From Butyrivibrio sp. CB08 (lineage in GTDB: Bacteria > Bacillota > Clostridia > Lachnospirales > Lachnospiraceae): a stretch of DNA of 64,000 bases. The stretch is taken from NCBI RefSeq assembly GCF_003625485.1, contig NZ_RAIR01000004.1:265378-329377 (forward strand), in the 5' to 3' direction. Below, piece by piece: positions 26,623 through 36,320 of the stretch; the first letter of the stretch is position 1, and every line of letters begins with the position of its first letter. The notes under the pieces were generated by a model, which saw only the letters and a list, made by a program, of their open reading frames with translations, was not told the origin of the DNA and searched no databases. A program made the translations under genes and the position numbers.

Positions 26623-27048
26623 TTATTCTTCTCCTTCAAACAGGTCACTTATCTCCTGCTCATTTAATGTCAGCAGATGGTCAACACCTGCCTTGTCTGA
26701 AAAGGTCATGGCTATCTTCTGGAGAACGTTTAAATGCTCATCTCCAACTGCTGCTATTCCAATGATGACCTTCACCTTTTCAGGCGCACCCCAGTCCTGG
26801 CCCTCTGGTACTGTCATAAGCACAAGGCCAGTCTTTTTTATATGTCTCTTAGCATCCTCAATACCGTGAGGAATTGCTACTGCATTCCCAATATATGTGT
26901 TAAATACCTTCTCTTTATCCAGCATCGCCTGAGTATAATACTCGTTGGTATACCCCTGAGATGAGAATATCTCTCCAATTCTTCTTATGATATCTTCTTT
27001 CTCCGAAGGCTCCTGGTTTATAAAGATATTTCTGGTTTCTAGAATCAT
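26623..27048 (-). CDS. PTS sugar transporter subunit IIA, mannitol/fructose type
   Basis: Cytoplasmic phosphocarrier of about 141 residues that passes phosphate from HPr to EIIB. The active-site histidine sits in NAVAIPHGIEDAKRHI (His near 61). I use the ATG at 27048 because TTGGAGGGACAC is directly upstream; an ATG six codons earlier would lie over that site and the end of the mtlR-like gene. The dehydrogenase ATG follows its stop by one base. The substrate depends on the EIICB partner; mannitol or another hexitol is the best guess. Confidence 0.9.
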   Translation of the reverse strand: MILETRNIFINQEPSEKEDIIRRIGEIFSSQGYTNEYYTQAMLDKEKVFNTYIGNAVAIPHGIEDAKRHIKKTGLVLMTVPEGQDWGAPEKVKVIIGIAAVGDEHLNVLQKIAMTFSDKAGVDHLLTLNEQEISDLFEGEE

Positions 27049-27062
27049 GTGTCCCTCCAATT

Positions 27063-29099
27063 TCAAAGACTTCCCAGCTGCTCGCTAAAGTAAGCTTTTA
27101 ATATTTCCTGCAGCTTGTCCTGAACCATTTCCTCATTACCGCTCTTTATGGCATCAAGGAAATCTGAATCCTCGATGATGGCGCTGGATACTCTGCCCAG
27201 CATTTCGGCATTCTGCTGCCTGTTGTCGTCCACTGGCATTGCCATGCACAGCGCTGCCCTTATTCCAGATAACTTTTCATCTGTAAAAGAGCTACCGGCC
27301 TCTATTCCAGCAGTGACTATCTGACACTCTTTTACCGCCTTGCTCCTGCAATGGAAAAGAGCAAGTCCAAGTTCCGGGAAGAGCTGGCTCATCACCTGCT
27401 CCCTGGCCATGATATCTGCTGTAAGTACGGCTGCTGCCTTGGATGTATCCGTTATGTCAGCGGATAGAATCCTTATCAGGGATTCAAGGGTCATATCTTC
27501 TGAAACTACCAGATGATGATACCTTCTGATAATACCCTTTATCCTGTTAATAATGTTGTTGATCTCATCAAGCTGTCTTGTGAAATCATTGTTCTCCTGC
27601 TTGGCAGGCATTGATGCGTATTCGTCGATCTTTACGCTGATCTGTAAAATATCCCTCTGTGTTATGAGAGGATTGACAAGGCAATAATCAACTCCAAGGT
27701 CATCCACGCCTATGCTTGAAATAAAGAAGTCCGTCCTTGAAACCACGTGTCCGTTTATCTCATCTATTCCATAGGCCTTAAGTACGATATCCCAGTCCGC
27801 AAAATGACTCTTTAGCTTGGCCATCATAAGCTGGGCCACACCAAAGCCGCTGGCACATATAACCCCGATAGTAACTGTGCGCTTTTTCCTCTTGCGGGAG
27901 TCGATCTTTTCCCTGGCTGCGCCAAAGTGCATGGCAAGATAGCCAACCTCTGCGTCTCCAGGAACAAGTCCTGTCTTATCTGTAATGACCTTTGCCGCCC
28001 TCTGACAATCTGCGTAGATGTCAGGGTACTCGCTTTTTATCTCAGACAAAAGCGGGTTGCTGATGGCCATGTCGTTCTTCATTCGATAGAGCGCCGGCTC
28101 AAGATGTACCATAAGGCCTCTTATGAAATCCTCTTCATATCGAAGCTCTCTGGCAAAATCAGGATCCATCACATCTATCATTCCATTGATGATCCCCATC
28201 AGTTCCTCGGTCTGAATGCCGCTCTCTCTGATGGCATCACTGCTGTAATTAAGCTTGGCTCCCTTGATGTGGAGCAGAATATTGTTTACCTCTGACTCGG
28301 GAATGTCGATATCGAACTCTTCCTCTAAAGCCTTCGCAATGTTCTTGGCGGTATCGTAACCGTTGTCAAACCTTGCGTCGTAGGTCTCCATGGATACCAG
28401 TTCTCCCTGCTTTATCCTCTCGACTGCAACTGCGAGGTGGACAAGAAGCCCCACATATGCATCGTTGGTAAGAAGGTGCAGGTATGGTTCCTGAAGTCTC
28501 TCCAGAACCTTTTCCACGTCAACCAGTATCTCCTCATTCATAAGAAGATATATGTTGTCATCGGCATTCTTGAGCTTTTCGCTCTTCATGTTCTCGGTGA
28601 CAAAACGCTGCATGGCAGTTCTGTAGCTCTTTTCATTGCCAGAAAGAGCTATTCCATAGCCTGGCTTTCTGATGATATCAAGGTGACATTCGCTGGCCCA
28701 GTCGCTTATGGCCTCCAGGTCATTGCTTATGGTTGCTTCACTGACACCAAACATATCACTGTAGTAAAAGAGCTTTTGAGGCTCTCTGTTTCTTAGGAGC
28801 TCAAGTTTAAGAAGTTCTCTTCTCTTTTCCTTATCAGAAACAATTTGGTCAGAATGAGCTTTGACAGCCTCAAGGAGCTTTGCCTTGTTTTCTGCAGTAC
28901 CCTCGATCTGGCTGCCCTCACCCTTCTTTCTTACAAGAGTCAGATCATATCCCTGAAGAATGCCTGCGATATAATCTGCCTCTCTTAAAATGGTACGCTT
29001 ACTCACACCCAGAGCATCAGCGACCTCACTGTCTGTCGCCGGCTGCTCTGCGTTTAGCAAATAAAGGATTATTTGTCTAATACGTGGTGTAAGTTCCAT
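27063..29099 (-). CDS. mtlR: MtlR/BglG-type PTS-regulated transcriptional activator
   Basis: A 678-residue multidomain activator. An N-terminal HTH (QPATDSEVADALGVSKRTILREADYI) and a second HTH-like region come first. Two PRD domains follow (about 185-290 and 300-400), then an EIIB-like domain with Cys in VTIGVICASGFGVAQLM, and a C-terminal EIIA-like domain with His in LALFHCRSKAV. These domains are normally phosphorylated by HPr and EII components so that the activator works only when the sugar is present. It lies between the EIICB and EIIA genes. A site resembling the MtlR operator is upstream of the operon promoter. Confidence 0.92.
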   Translation of the reverse strand: MELTPRIRQIILYLLNAEQPATDSEVADALGVSKRTILREADYIAGILQGYDLTLVRKKGEGSQIEGTAENKAKLLEAVKAHSDQIVSDKEKRRELLKLELLRNREPQKLFYYSDMFGVSEATISNDLEAISDWASECHLDIIRKPGYGIALSGNEKSYRTAMQRFVTENMKSEKLKNADDNIYLLMNEEILVDVEKVLERLQEPYLHLLTNDAYVGLLVHLAVAVERIKQGELVSMETYDARFDNGYDTAKNIAKALEEEFDIDIPESEVNNILLHIKGAKLNYSSDAIRESGIQTEELMGIINGMIDVMDPDFARELRYEEDFIRGLMVHLEPALYRMKNDMAISNPLLSEIKSEYPDIYADCQRAAKVITDKTGLVPGDAEVGYLAMHFGAAREKIDSRKRKKRTVTIGVICASGFGVAQLMMAKLKSHFADWDIVLKAYGIDEINGHVVSRTDFFISSIGVDDLGVDYCLVNPLITQRDILQISVKIDEYASMPAKQENNDFTRQLDEINNIINRIKGIIRRYHHLVVSEDMTLESLIRILSADITDTSKAAAVLTADIMAREQVMSQLFPELGLALFHCRSKAVKECQIVTAGIEAGSSFTDEKLSGIRAALCMAMPVDDNRQQNAEMLGRVSSAIIEDSDFLDAIKSGNEEMVQDKLQEILKAYFSEQLGSL

Positions 29100-29109
29100 T
29101 GCGTCTCCA

Positions 29110-30516
29110 TTAAATACTAGCTTTTAATTCCTGTGCCAGCTGATCATACTCTGGTGCTGACATGAAGTTATTGATAGTGATGACTCTGGCATTAGGAGCA
29201 CTGTTTCTTGCTCTTCCTGCAAGGTCCTGATGTGTTACAACGATCTGAGCTTCTGCTGGGATCTCAGATACTGAAGCGTGCTTAACTTCGATATCAGATC
29301 TTCCAACTTCTGCAAGCTTCTTCTTAAGAACTGTTGCTCCCATTGCTGATGAGCCCATTCCTGCATCACATGCAAATACGATGTGCTTGATCTCAGAAGC
29401 GCCAGCTACAAGTGTGTCAGCTACTGTCTTAACTTCGCTTGCTGCAACACCCTTGCTCTGTGCCTTCATCTCTTTCATCTGAGTTGTTGAATCCTCAAGG
29501 CTCTGCTTTGAGTTTGAAAGCTTGATGATAGGAGCTGCGATAACGAATGAAACAGCTGCTGCAACAACTACTGAAAGAAGTACCATGAAGGTTGATCCCT
29601 TAGGAGCCATTCCAACATAAGCGATGATTGAACCAGGTGATGGAGGTCCAGCAAGGCCAAGCTTGAAAGCTGTGTTGAAGATCATAGCTGCAACTGATCC
29701 GCCGATTGTTGCAAGTAAAAGAAGTGGATTCATAAGTACATATGGGAAGTAGATCTCGTGGATACCACCAAGCAGATGTACGATAAGTGCTCCAGGAGCT
29801 GAATCCTTAGTAACCTTATCCTTAGCAAAGAGCCAGTATGCTACCAGCACACCAGTACCTGCGCCAGGGTTTGTCTCAATCATGTAGAAGATTGACTTGC
29901 CAGCTGTTGCAACCTGCTCTGCTCCAAGAGGAGTGAAGATACCATGGTTGATAGCGTTGTTAAGGAAAAGAACCTTAGCTGGCTCAACAAATACTGATAC
30001 AAGTGGAAGAATGTTGTTGTCAACAAGTACTGCAACACCACCATTAAGTACTGCAAGTACGCCGCCCATGAATGGGCCAATTACATAGTAGCCAATGATT
30101 GCAAGAAGTAGTCCAAGGATACCAACTGAGAAGTTGTTTACAAGCATCTCGAAGCCAGTAGGGATCTTGCCCTCAACGGCCTTGTCAAATTTCTTGATAA
30201 CCCATCCTGCAAGAGGTCCTGCGATCATAGCACCCATGAACATTGTGTACTCTGTTCCGCAGATGACACCAATTGTCATGATGGCGCCCATTACTGCACC
30301 CCTCTGTCCGCCGACCATCTTACCACCCTGATAAGCAATAAGAACTGGAAGAACGTAAGTAAGCATTGGGCCTACGATTGAACTAAGTGCTGCATTTGGA
30401 AGCCAGCCTGTCTCGATGAAAAGAGCTGTAAGAAGTCCCCAGGCTATGAATGCACCGATGTTTGGCATAACCATTCCGCTCAGGAATCTACCAAAACTTT
30501 GTATTTTTTCTTTCAT
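29110..30516 (-). CDS. mtlA: PTS mannitol-type transporter subunit IICB
   Basis: Membrane permease that takes up and phosphorylates a hexitol, 468 residues. The EIIC part covers about 1-340 with a start typical of MtlA (FGRFLSGMVMPNIGAFIAWGLLTALF), the GGIHEIYFPYVLMNP loop and several helices. A linker follows, then EIIB (about 375-468) with the phosphorylated Cys in IVFACDAGMGSSAMGA. There is no fused EIIA, which is a separate gene downstream. It is the first gene of a five-gene operon. Mannitol specificity is likely from the sequence, but the dehydrogenase in the operon is not MtlD. Confidence 0.92.
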   Translation of the reverse strand: MKEKIQSFGRFLSGMVMPNIGAFIAWGLLTALFIETGWLPNAALSSIVGPMLTYVLPVLIAYQGGKMVGGQRGAVMGAIMTIGVICGTEYTMFMGAMIAGPLAGWVIKKFDKAVEGKIPTGFEMLVNNFSVGILGLLLAIIGYYVIGPFMGGVLAVLNGGVAVLVDNNILPLVSVFVEPAKVLFLNNAINHGIFTPLGAEQVATAGKSIFYMIETNPGAGTGVLVAYWLFAKDKVTKDSAPGALIVHLLGGIHEIYFPYVLMNPLLLLATIGGSVAAMIFNTAFKLGLAGPPSPGSIIAYVGMAPKGSTFMVLLSVVVAAAVSFVIAAPIIKLSNSKQSLEDSTTQMKEMKAQSKGVAASEVKTVADTLVAGASEIKHIVFACDAGMGSSAMGATVLKKKLAEVGRSDIEVKHASVSEIPAEAQIVVTHQDLAGRARNSAPNARVITINNFMSAPEYDQLAQELKASI

Positions 30517-30622
30517 AAGTTTCCCCTTCCAACCTGAATGTCAGGTAGTTTTTTGCGGTTCCTTGACACGTCTGCCGTGGAAACCCTCTTTAATAGCGAA
30601 TGCATCCGAATGATTTAATCTT

Positions 30623-30651
30623 ATTCTATTTGTACGCCTTTGGAATTTCAA
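30623..30651 (-). promoter_or_regulatory. Promoter of the mannitol-type PTS operon
   Basis: Minus strand TTGAAA (30646-30651), exactly 17 bp, TAGAAT (30623-30628). The expected start is near 30616, leaving a leader of about 100 nt. Confidence 0.65.
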
Positions 30652-30668
30652 TTCATACATCTTTAAGT

Positions 30669-30690
30669 TTGTCACCCTGACAAGTGACAA
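30669..30690. promoter_or_regulatory. Candidate MtlR operator
   Basis: TTGTCAC and GTGACAA are perfect inverted 7-mers separated by 8 bp, centred about 64 bp before the expected transcription start. From memory the Bacillus MtlR site is TTGNCACA-N4-TGTGNCAA; the half-sites here match, but the spacing is two bases longer. A TGACAAG direct repeat overlaps it. The position fits an activator. Confidence 0.5.
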
Positions 30691-30703
30691 GTCCTTAAGA
30701 GTC

Positions 30704-30736
30704 AAAAATGGCGCGGAGTACAGCCCCCCGCGCCAT
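30704..30736 (-). terminator. pyrG terminator
   Basis: Minus strand ATGGCGCGG pairs with CCGCGCCAT, an 11-base loop, then TTTTT. It lies 19 bp after the pyrG stop. Confidence 0.9.
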
Positions 30737-30754
30737 AGTATTTTTGGTATTAAA

Positions 30755-32365
30755 TTACTTCTTGTTTTCGTGCTCAAGTGATGCCTTGATAAATCCTGAG
30801 AACAGAGGATGTGGTCTGTTAGGACGGCTCTTAAGCTCTGGATGAGCCTGTGTAGCCATGTGGAAATCATTGGATGGAAGCTCGATCATCTCTACGATCC
30901 TGCCATCTGGTGACATTCCGCAAAGCTTCAGGCCGTTCTGTACAAGTACATTTCTGTAGTCGTTGTTGACCTCATATCTGTGGCGATGACGCTCTGTGAT
31001 ATTCTCTGAACCAAAGAGCTCAAACGCCTTGGAATCCTTATCAAGAACACATGGATATGAACCGAGACGAAGTGTTCCCCCGATATCTTCAACTCCGTTC
31101 TGATCAGGTAAAAGAGCTATCATAGGATGCTGAGTATTTGGATCAAACTCGATTGAATGAGCATCAGCATAACCAACCACGTTCCTTGCAAACTCTACGA
31201 TCGCGAGCTGCATTCCAAGGCAAAGGCCAAGATATGGAAGGTTGTTCTCACGGGCATACTTGATTGCTGTGATCATGCCCTCGATTCCTCTGTCGCCGAA
31301 GCCTCCAGGAACAATGAGTCCGTCAACATCTGAGAGGATCTCTTTTACGTTGTCCTCAGTAACTTCCTCTGAGTCAACCCACTTGATATCTACAGCAGTC
31401 TGATTGGAAATACCGCCGTGCTTTAAAGCTTCTACAACACTGATGTACGCGTCATGGAGCTGTGTGTACTTACCTACAAGAGCAACCCTTACTTCATGCT
31501 TAAGTGAGTAAAGGGTGTCAACCATTGCCTTCCAGTCTGTAAGATCAGGCTCTGGACAATCAAGGTTAAGGCATTCACATGCAACCTGAGCCAGATGCTC
31601 TTTTTCCATAGCAAGAGGAGCTTCATACAGGTACTCAAGGTCAAGGTTGTTGAGAACGTGGCTGCTTGGAACATTACAGAAAAGAGCTATCTTCTCTTTG
31701 GTCTCCTGATCCAGCTCCATCTCACTTCTACATACGATTACGTCTGGCTGAAGTCCCATTCCCTGCATAGTCTTAACTGCGGACTGGGTTGGCTTTGTTT
31801 TGATCTCCTGAGAGCAGCGAAGGTATGGAATAAGAGAAACAAGGATGAGCATTGCGTTCTCATGTCCAACTTCGTGCTGGAACTGTCTTATTGCTTCTAA
31901 GAATGGCTGTGATTCGATATCTCCGACGGTTCCGCCCACCTCGATGATGGCAATGCGGGTGTCGTCGTCTGTGAAGTTCCTGTAGAACTTACTCTTGATC
32001 TCATTGGTGATGTGAGGGATGACCTGTACTGTGCGTCCGCCGTAGTCTCCGCGGCGCTCCTTCTGAAGTACAGACCAGTATATCTTACCGGTGGTGACAT
32101 TGGAGTTCTTGTCCAGGTTCTCGTCGATGAATCTCTCGTAGTGACCAAGGTCAAGGTCTGTCTCAGTTCCATCTTCTGTTACGAAAACCTCTCCGTGCTG
32201 AACCGGATTCATGGTTCCTGGATCGATATTGATATAAGGATCGAACTTCTGCATTGTGACCTTATATCCGCGGGCCTTAAGGAGCCTGCCCAGCGATGCA
32301 GCAGTAATGCCTTTACCAAGACCTGATACAACGCCTCCTGTAACAAAGATGTACTTAACAGCCAT
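30755..32365 (-). CDS. pyrG: CTP synthase
   Basis: Makes CTP from UTP, ATP and glutamine. It has 536 residues, the standard length. The N-terminal amidoligase domain has the P-loop [20 protein letters not shown], the metal-binding [11 protein letters not shown] and the UTP/CTP site KTKPTQ. The C-terminal glutamine amidotransferase domain has the nucleophile in [21 protein letters not shown] and the late HPEL. Ribosome site GGGAGG lies before the ATG. The promoter is divergent from ftsH. No GGGC-type start of the kind used for CTP attenuation was seen. Confidence 0.97.
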   Translation of the reverse strand: MAVKYIFVTGGVVSGLGKGITAASLGRLLKARGYKVTMQKFDPYINIDPGTMNPVQHGEVFVTEDGTETDLDLGHYERFIDENLDKNSNVTTGKIYWSVLQKERRGDYGGRTVQVIPHITNEIKSKFYRNFTDDDTRIAIIEVGGTVGDIESQPFLEAIRQFQHEVGHENAMLILVSLIPYLRCSQEIKTKPTQSAVKTMQGMGLQPDVIVCRSEMELDQETKEKIALFCNVPSSHVLNNLDLEYLYEAPLAMEKEHLAQVACECLNLDCPEPDLTDWKAMVDTLYSLKHEVRVALVGKYTQLHDAYISVVEALKHGGISNQTAVDIKWVDSEEVTEDNVKEILSDVDGLIVPGGFGDRGIEGMITAIKYARENNLPYLGLCLGMQLAIVEFARNVVGYADAHSIEFDPNTQHPMIALLPDQNGVEDIGGTLRLGSYPCVLDKDSKAFELFGSENITERHRHRYEVNNDYRNVLVQNGLKLCGMSPDGRIVEMIELPSNDFHMATQAHPELKSRPNRPHPLFSGFIKASLEHENKK

Positions 32366-32403
32366 TTTAATATTGTCCTCCCGGGAAATTTATGAATGAA
32401 TGA

Positions 32404-32432
32404 TTGATAATATAAATTGTATGCGATATAAT
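32404..32432 (+). promoter_or_regulatory. ftsH promoter
   Basis: TTGATA (32404-32409), 17 bp, perfect TATAAT (32427-32432). The inverted repeat CGATATA/TATATCG (32424-32430/32436-32442) overlaps the -10 and the start point. A 5' leader of about 64 nt results. Confidence 0.65.
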
Positions 32433-32462
32433 TCGTATATCGTGGTGTAGTAATCTCGTGCT

Positions 32463-32471
32463 ATTATAGCA
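32463..32471 (-). promoter_or_regulatory. pyrG promoter, extended -10 type
   Basis: Minus strand TGCTATAAT, an extended -10, with no good -35. The start would be near 32456, so the pyrG and ftsH transcripts would overlap at their 5' ends by about 17 bases. Confidence 0.5.
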
Positions 32472-32502
32472 TAAGATAGCATTTTATATAAAGGAAAAAT
32501 AT

Positions 32503-34752
32503 ATGGATAATAATCAGAATCAGAGAAATAATAATCCCCTCGGCGGAGGGAATCAAAACGGCTCCCCAAGGAAGCAGAATATAATACTTCTTTTGGTGGC
32601 TGCCGTAGTAACAATGGTCTGCATGACCTACTTTATGAAGGCCTTTTCAGAAAATACCAACTCTGAAGTTACCTATTCAGAATTTCTTCAGATGGTAGAT
32701 GATGGCAAGGTTGATCACATCATTATCGAAGACGACAGGATAAATATCTATCCCAAGGAAACAAAAGCTGAGGACCAGCTGGGCTTTGGCTACTCCCTTA
32801 CAGGTTACACAACTGTAACATACTATACCGGTAAATCAGAAGAGGACGGCGTTCTCACTCAGAGAATGCTTGATAAAGGAGTCGAGGTTTCAAGCGAGGT
32901 TCCGGATTCATCAGGAGCAATCCTTACATTCCTTCTTTATTATATAGCTCCAATTCTTCTTATGTGGCTTCTTCTTTCTGTGATCTTTAAGAGAATGGGA
33001 AGAGGCGGCGGACCACTTAGTGTTGGTAAGAGCAATGCCAAGGTTTATGTTCAGAAGGAGACCGGAGTTACCTTCAAGGATGTAGCTGGTGAGGACGAGG
33101 CAAAAGAGTCACTGGTAGAAGTTGTAGACTTCCTCCATAACCCATCCAAGTACGCCAAGATCGGAGCCAAGCTCCCTAAGGGCGCCCTCCTTGTAGGACC
33201 TCCCGGAACAGGTAAGACACTTCTTGCCAAGGCCGTTGCAGGTGAAGCTCATGTTCCTTTCTATTCACTGGCAGGTTCAGATTTCATCGAGCTCTACGTT
33301 GGTGTAGGTGCCAGCCGTGTAAGAGATCTTTTCAGCGAAGCTAGTAAGAATGCACCATGTATCATTTTCATAGATGAGATCGATGCCATCGGACGTAGCC
33401 GTGACAGCAAGTACGGTGGTGGTAATGAGGAGAGAGAACAGACACTTAACCAGCTCCTTTCCGAGATGGATGGTTTCGATTCCTCCAAGGGTGTACTTAT
33501 CCTTGGTGCTACCAACAGACCTGAGATCCTTGATAAAGCGCTCCTTAGACCTGGTCGTTTCGACAGACGTATCATCGTTGATAAGCCTGATCTCAAGGGA
33601 AGAGAAGAGATCCTTAAGGTTCACTCCAAGGACGTTAAGATGGATGAGACCGTTGATCTTAAGGGAATCGCCCTTGCAACCAGTGGTGCTGTAGGTTCTG
33701 ACCTTGCAAACATGATCAACGAAGCTGCCATCAACGCCGTTAAGGCAGGCAGAGAGTACGTTTGCCAGCAGGATCTTATGGAAGCTGTAGAGCAGGTTCT
33801 TGTCGGAAAAGAAAAGAAGGACAGGATCCTGAGCAAGGAAGAGAGAAAGATCGTATCCTACCACGAGGTTGGACACGCACTTATAAGCGCAGTTCAAAAG
33901 AACACCGAGCCTGTTCAGAAGATCACTATCGTACCAAGAACCATGGGAGCTCTTGGATATGTTATGCAGGTTCCTGAGGACGAGAAATATCTTCAGACCA
34001 AGGACGAGATCATCGATGACATCATCGTTGCCCTTGGCGGACGTGCAGCAGAGGAAGTTATCTTCAACACTGTTACCACAGGCGCTGAGAACGATATCGA
34101 GAAGGCCACATCAATGGCCCGCAGCATGATCACCATGTTTGGTATGAGTGAGAAGTTCGGACTTATGCAGCTTGAGTCCATCCAGAACAGATATCTTGAT
34201 GGAAACAGAGTCCTCAACTGCAGTGATCAGACAGCAGCAGAGGTTGACGCTGAAGTTCAAAAGCTCCTTGCTGAATGCTACGACAGAGCCAAAAAGATCA
34301 TCAGTGAGCATCTTGATGCAATGGACAAGATCGCTCAGTTCCTTATCGAAAAAGAGACTATCACTGGTAAAGAATTCATGAAGATCTACCGTGAGGTATG
34401 CAACATCCCTGAACCCACAGAGGAAGAGGCAGAGGCAGCCAAGCACGGAAGGATCTACGCAACAAGAGCTGAGTCAGCCCTTGTTGGTGAGAACGTTCCA
34501 GTTAAAAAGCCCAAGGACAAGGAAGAGTCCAAAGAGGAAGAGTCCAAGGACGATGCTCCAGAAAAGGGGGCATTCATCGATGCTCTTGCAGGAGCAGCTG
34601 GTGACCTTCCAGTTAGCCCTGAGGCTGTTAACGATGAGCCTGTTGAAGAGGACGCCGAGCCTAAGGCTGAGGAAGCTTCAAGTGAAGATACTGCTCCTGT
34701 AAGACAGGGCGTATTCTCACATGTTCCAGATGATTTTGATAAAAAAGACTGA
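32503..34752 (+). CDS. ftsH: ATP-dependent zinc metalloprotease FtsH
   Basis: Membrane-bound AAA protease for quality control, 749 residues. An Asn/Gln-rich N-terminal tail comes first, then one membrane helix (about 26-48), an extracellular loop, and a second helix (about 144-165). The AAA domain follows with Walker A GPPGTGKT at 232-239 and the arginine-finger region RPGRFDRR. The zinc protease site HEVGH is at 454-458. The last ~100 residues are a highly acidic, low-complexity tail ([18 protein letters not shown]), longer than usual for the family. It is monocistronic with its own promoter. Confidence 0.97.
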   Translation: MDNNQNQRNNNPLGGGNQNGSPRKQNIILLLVAAVVTMVCMTYFMKAFSENTNSEVTYSEFLQMVDDGKVDHIIIEDDRINIYPKETKAEDQLGFGYSLTGYTTVTYYTGKSEEDGVLTQRMLDKGVEVSSEVPDSSGAILTFLLYYIAPILLMWLLLSVIFKRMGRGGGPLSVGKSNAKVYVQKETGVTFKDVAGEDEAKESLVEVVDFLHNPSKYAKIGAKLPKGALLVGPPGTGKTLLAKAVAGEAHVPFYSLAGSDFIELYVGVGASRVRDLFSEASKNAPCIIFIDEIDAIGRSRDSKYGGGNEEREQTLNQLLSEMDGFDSSKGVLILGATNRPEILDKALLRPGRFDRRIIVDKPDLKGREEILKVHSKDVKMDETVDLKGIALATSGAVGSDLANMINEAAINAVKAGREYVCQQDLMEAVEQVLVGKEKKDRILSKEERKIVSYHEVGHALISAVQKNTEPVQKITIVPRTMGALGYVMQVPEDEKYLQTKDEIIDDIIVALGGRAAEEVIFNTVTTGAENDIEKATSMARSMITMFGMSEKFGLMQLESIQNRYLDGNRVLNCSDQTAAEVDAEVQKLLAECYDRAKKIISEHLDAMDKIAQFLIEKETITGKEFMKIYREVCNIPEPTEEEAEAAKHGRIYATRAESALVGENVPVKKPKDKEESKEEESKDDAPEKGAFIDALAGAAGDLPVSPEAVNDEPVEEDAEPKAEEASSEDTAPVRQGVFSHVPDDFDKKD

Positions 34753-34760
34753 CTTATACA

Positions 34761-34798
34761 AACAGCCATCTGAACTTTGGATTCAGATGGCTGTTTTA
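34761..34798. terminator. Bidirectional terminator between ftsH and the phosphatase gene
   Basis: AACAGCCATCTGAA (34761-34774) and TTCAGATGGCTGTT (34782-34795) form a perfect 14 bp stem with T/A-rich flanks, 9 bp after the ftsH stop and 11 bp from the end of the convergent gene. Confidence 0.9.
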
Positions 34799-34808
34799 GA
34801 TATGATAT

Positions 34809-36320
34809 TTATGCTGCGCCTTCCTGCTGATACTCCTCAATCATGAGATCATAAGCTTCTATGGCACTATTGAAGCGGTCAAGTACGTCTTTTGCCTTAT
34901 ACATTCCATTTTCATCTGCTGTAATTCCGTTAAGATGAAGTGTATAGATTCCAGGAGGATTGTTGTCATCAAGAATGCTCATGCTTCTTAGCTGCTCAGT
35001 CTGCTGATAGACAAGGTCAAGGGTGATGTACTCTTCGCCGCTACCATCCTTCCAGGTGTTTATAACAAGCTTTGCTCCTATAGGGGTCTTTTTCTCTATC
35101 GTATCGGGAAGAGAATAATCTGAAACATCCAGTGCAGCCAGCACACTTGCAAGGTTTGAGTCATGTCCGCAAAGGAAGGTAAACTGCCTTCCTTCAGTTG
35201 TAAGTTCGCTCTCTATCTCCTGAAGAAGAGGGTGGGCTACATTAGTAGCTACTAGCGGTGCTGTAAAGAGAGCGTCACCGTAAACATCCTTTATCTCTGA
35301 GATTGCTTCCCACTGCTCTGTAGTAAGGTCATGGTCAAAAGCTGCCTTCTTTTCATCTTCTTCCTCAAAGTACTGAAGAACCAGGGCATCGCTTATCTGG
35401 CACGCCTTCTTTAGTGACCCTGATACTGAAGGTTCTTTCCCTTCTTCGATAGCAAACTCGTCATCTCCGGTATCAAAGCCTGTAAAGGAGCCATTCTTGA
35501 AATCATCAGATTCCTTCACATCAATCACTTCTTCTAAAAGAGAATAATTATCACTCAGATCTTCTATCACAGGACCAAACTTTTCTATGATCTCATCTGT
35601 TGCATCAGCTGCATAATCATCAGAAGCATACGTGAAAACTGGGTTAAATACCGGATCCATGGTATCAAAATCGCTGTGATACTCAACATCTATACCATCA
35701 ACCGGCAAAAGACCTGCTGCGAAAAACTCAGCTGTAGCAATAGTTCTTTGTTTGGAGTTTGCATAAATGCGAACTGCCTCGTCTTCTGGTCTGTAGTTTG
35801 GTTCAAACAGCCCTTCTTTCTCAAGCCATTTCCTGAAGTACTGGCCCATCTCTGTTTCTAAAGTCCCTCCTCTTACAGAGAGCTGGCTGGCCTCTGCTGA
35901 CCAGTCAAGCCACTCGTGAGGAGTTATGGTATCAAGTGCTGAGCCCTCGCCTGATAGCGGAGCTCTGATATTATGTCTGCTAAGGACAACAGACTTCTCT
36001 AGTGTGAAACCTTCTCTTGAAAGAGTTGCCCTTACGTTCTCATCCTCAGAAGTACCTCCTTCTGTCTTTGACGGGAACTGGATAATGTTATCTGCCTGTG
36101 CTGCTTCGATCTCTCTTTCAACATACTGGTTTTCTGCTCTGGTGATGGCATCCGGGTAAATCTTAAGGAAATCGCTCTTCATAGAGATCGGAACGTATCC
36201 CTGCTCTTTGTAGGCAGCGGATTTTTCTTCCCAGTTCTGAGTTCCCCATTCCCTCACATCATCATCCGCCACAACCATATAAGCCTCAGAGGGGGTATGG
36301 ATTTCTTTTATCCAGAGCAT
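34809..36320 (-). CDS. Histidine-type phosphatase part of a frameshifted HAD-phosphatase fusion
   Basis: A 503-codon frame. Its first ~60 residues (SEAYMVVADDDVREWGTQNWEE ... FLKIYPD) are not a new N-terminus but the missing C-terminal part of the upstream HAD domain. From about residue 108 follows a histidine acid phosphatase: the nucleophile motif is RHNIRAP (normally RHGxRxP) and the distal motif is CGHDSN. This fold includes phytases and glucose-1-phosphatases. There is no signal peptide or ribosome site at its own first ATG, so it is probably not translated alone. See the HAD entry; a one-base shift at 36291-36295 joins them. Confidence 0.8.
   Translation of the reverse strand: MLWIKEIHTPSEAYMVVADDDVREWGTQNWEEKSAAYKEQGYVPISMKSDFLKIYPDAITRAENQYVEREIEAAQADNIIQFPSKTEGGTSEDENVRATLSREGFTLEKSVVLSRHNIRAPLSGEGSALDTITPHEWLDWSAEASQLSVRGGTLETEMGQYFRKWLEKEGLFEPNYRPEDEAVRIYANSKQRTIATAEFFAAGLLPVDGIDVEYHSDFDTMDPVFNPVFTYASDDYAADATDEIIEKFGPVIEDLSDNYSLLEEVIDVKESDDFKNGSFTGFDTGDDEFAIEEGKEPSVSGSLKKACQISDALVLQYFEEEDEKKAAFDHDLTTEQWEAISEIKDVYGDALFTAPLVATNVAHPLLQEIESELTTEGRQFTFLCGHDSNLASVLAALDVSDYSLPDTIEKKTPIGAKLVINTWKDGSGEEYITLDLVYQQTEQLRSMSILDDNNPPGIYTLHLNGITADENGMYKAKDVLDRFNSAIEAYDLMIEEYQQEGAA

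Noticed and set aside
33277..33897. 206-codon minus-strand frame opposite ftsH
   Set aside because: It is a shadow of the strongly conserved AAA and protease domains on the plus strand.
34809..36320. Independent cytoplasmic histidine phosphatase gene with its own start
   Set aside because: There is no ribosome site, and the first 60 residues complete the upstream HAD domain, so a frameshifted fusion is the better reading.
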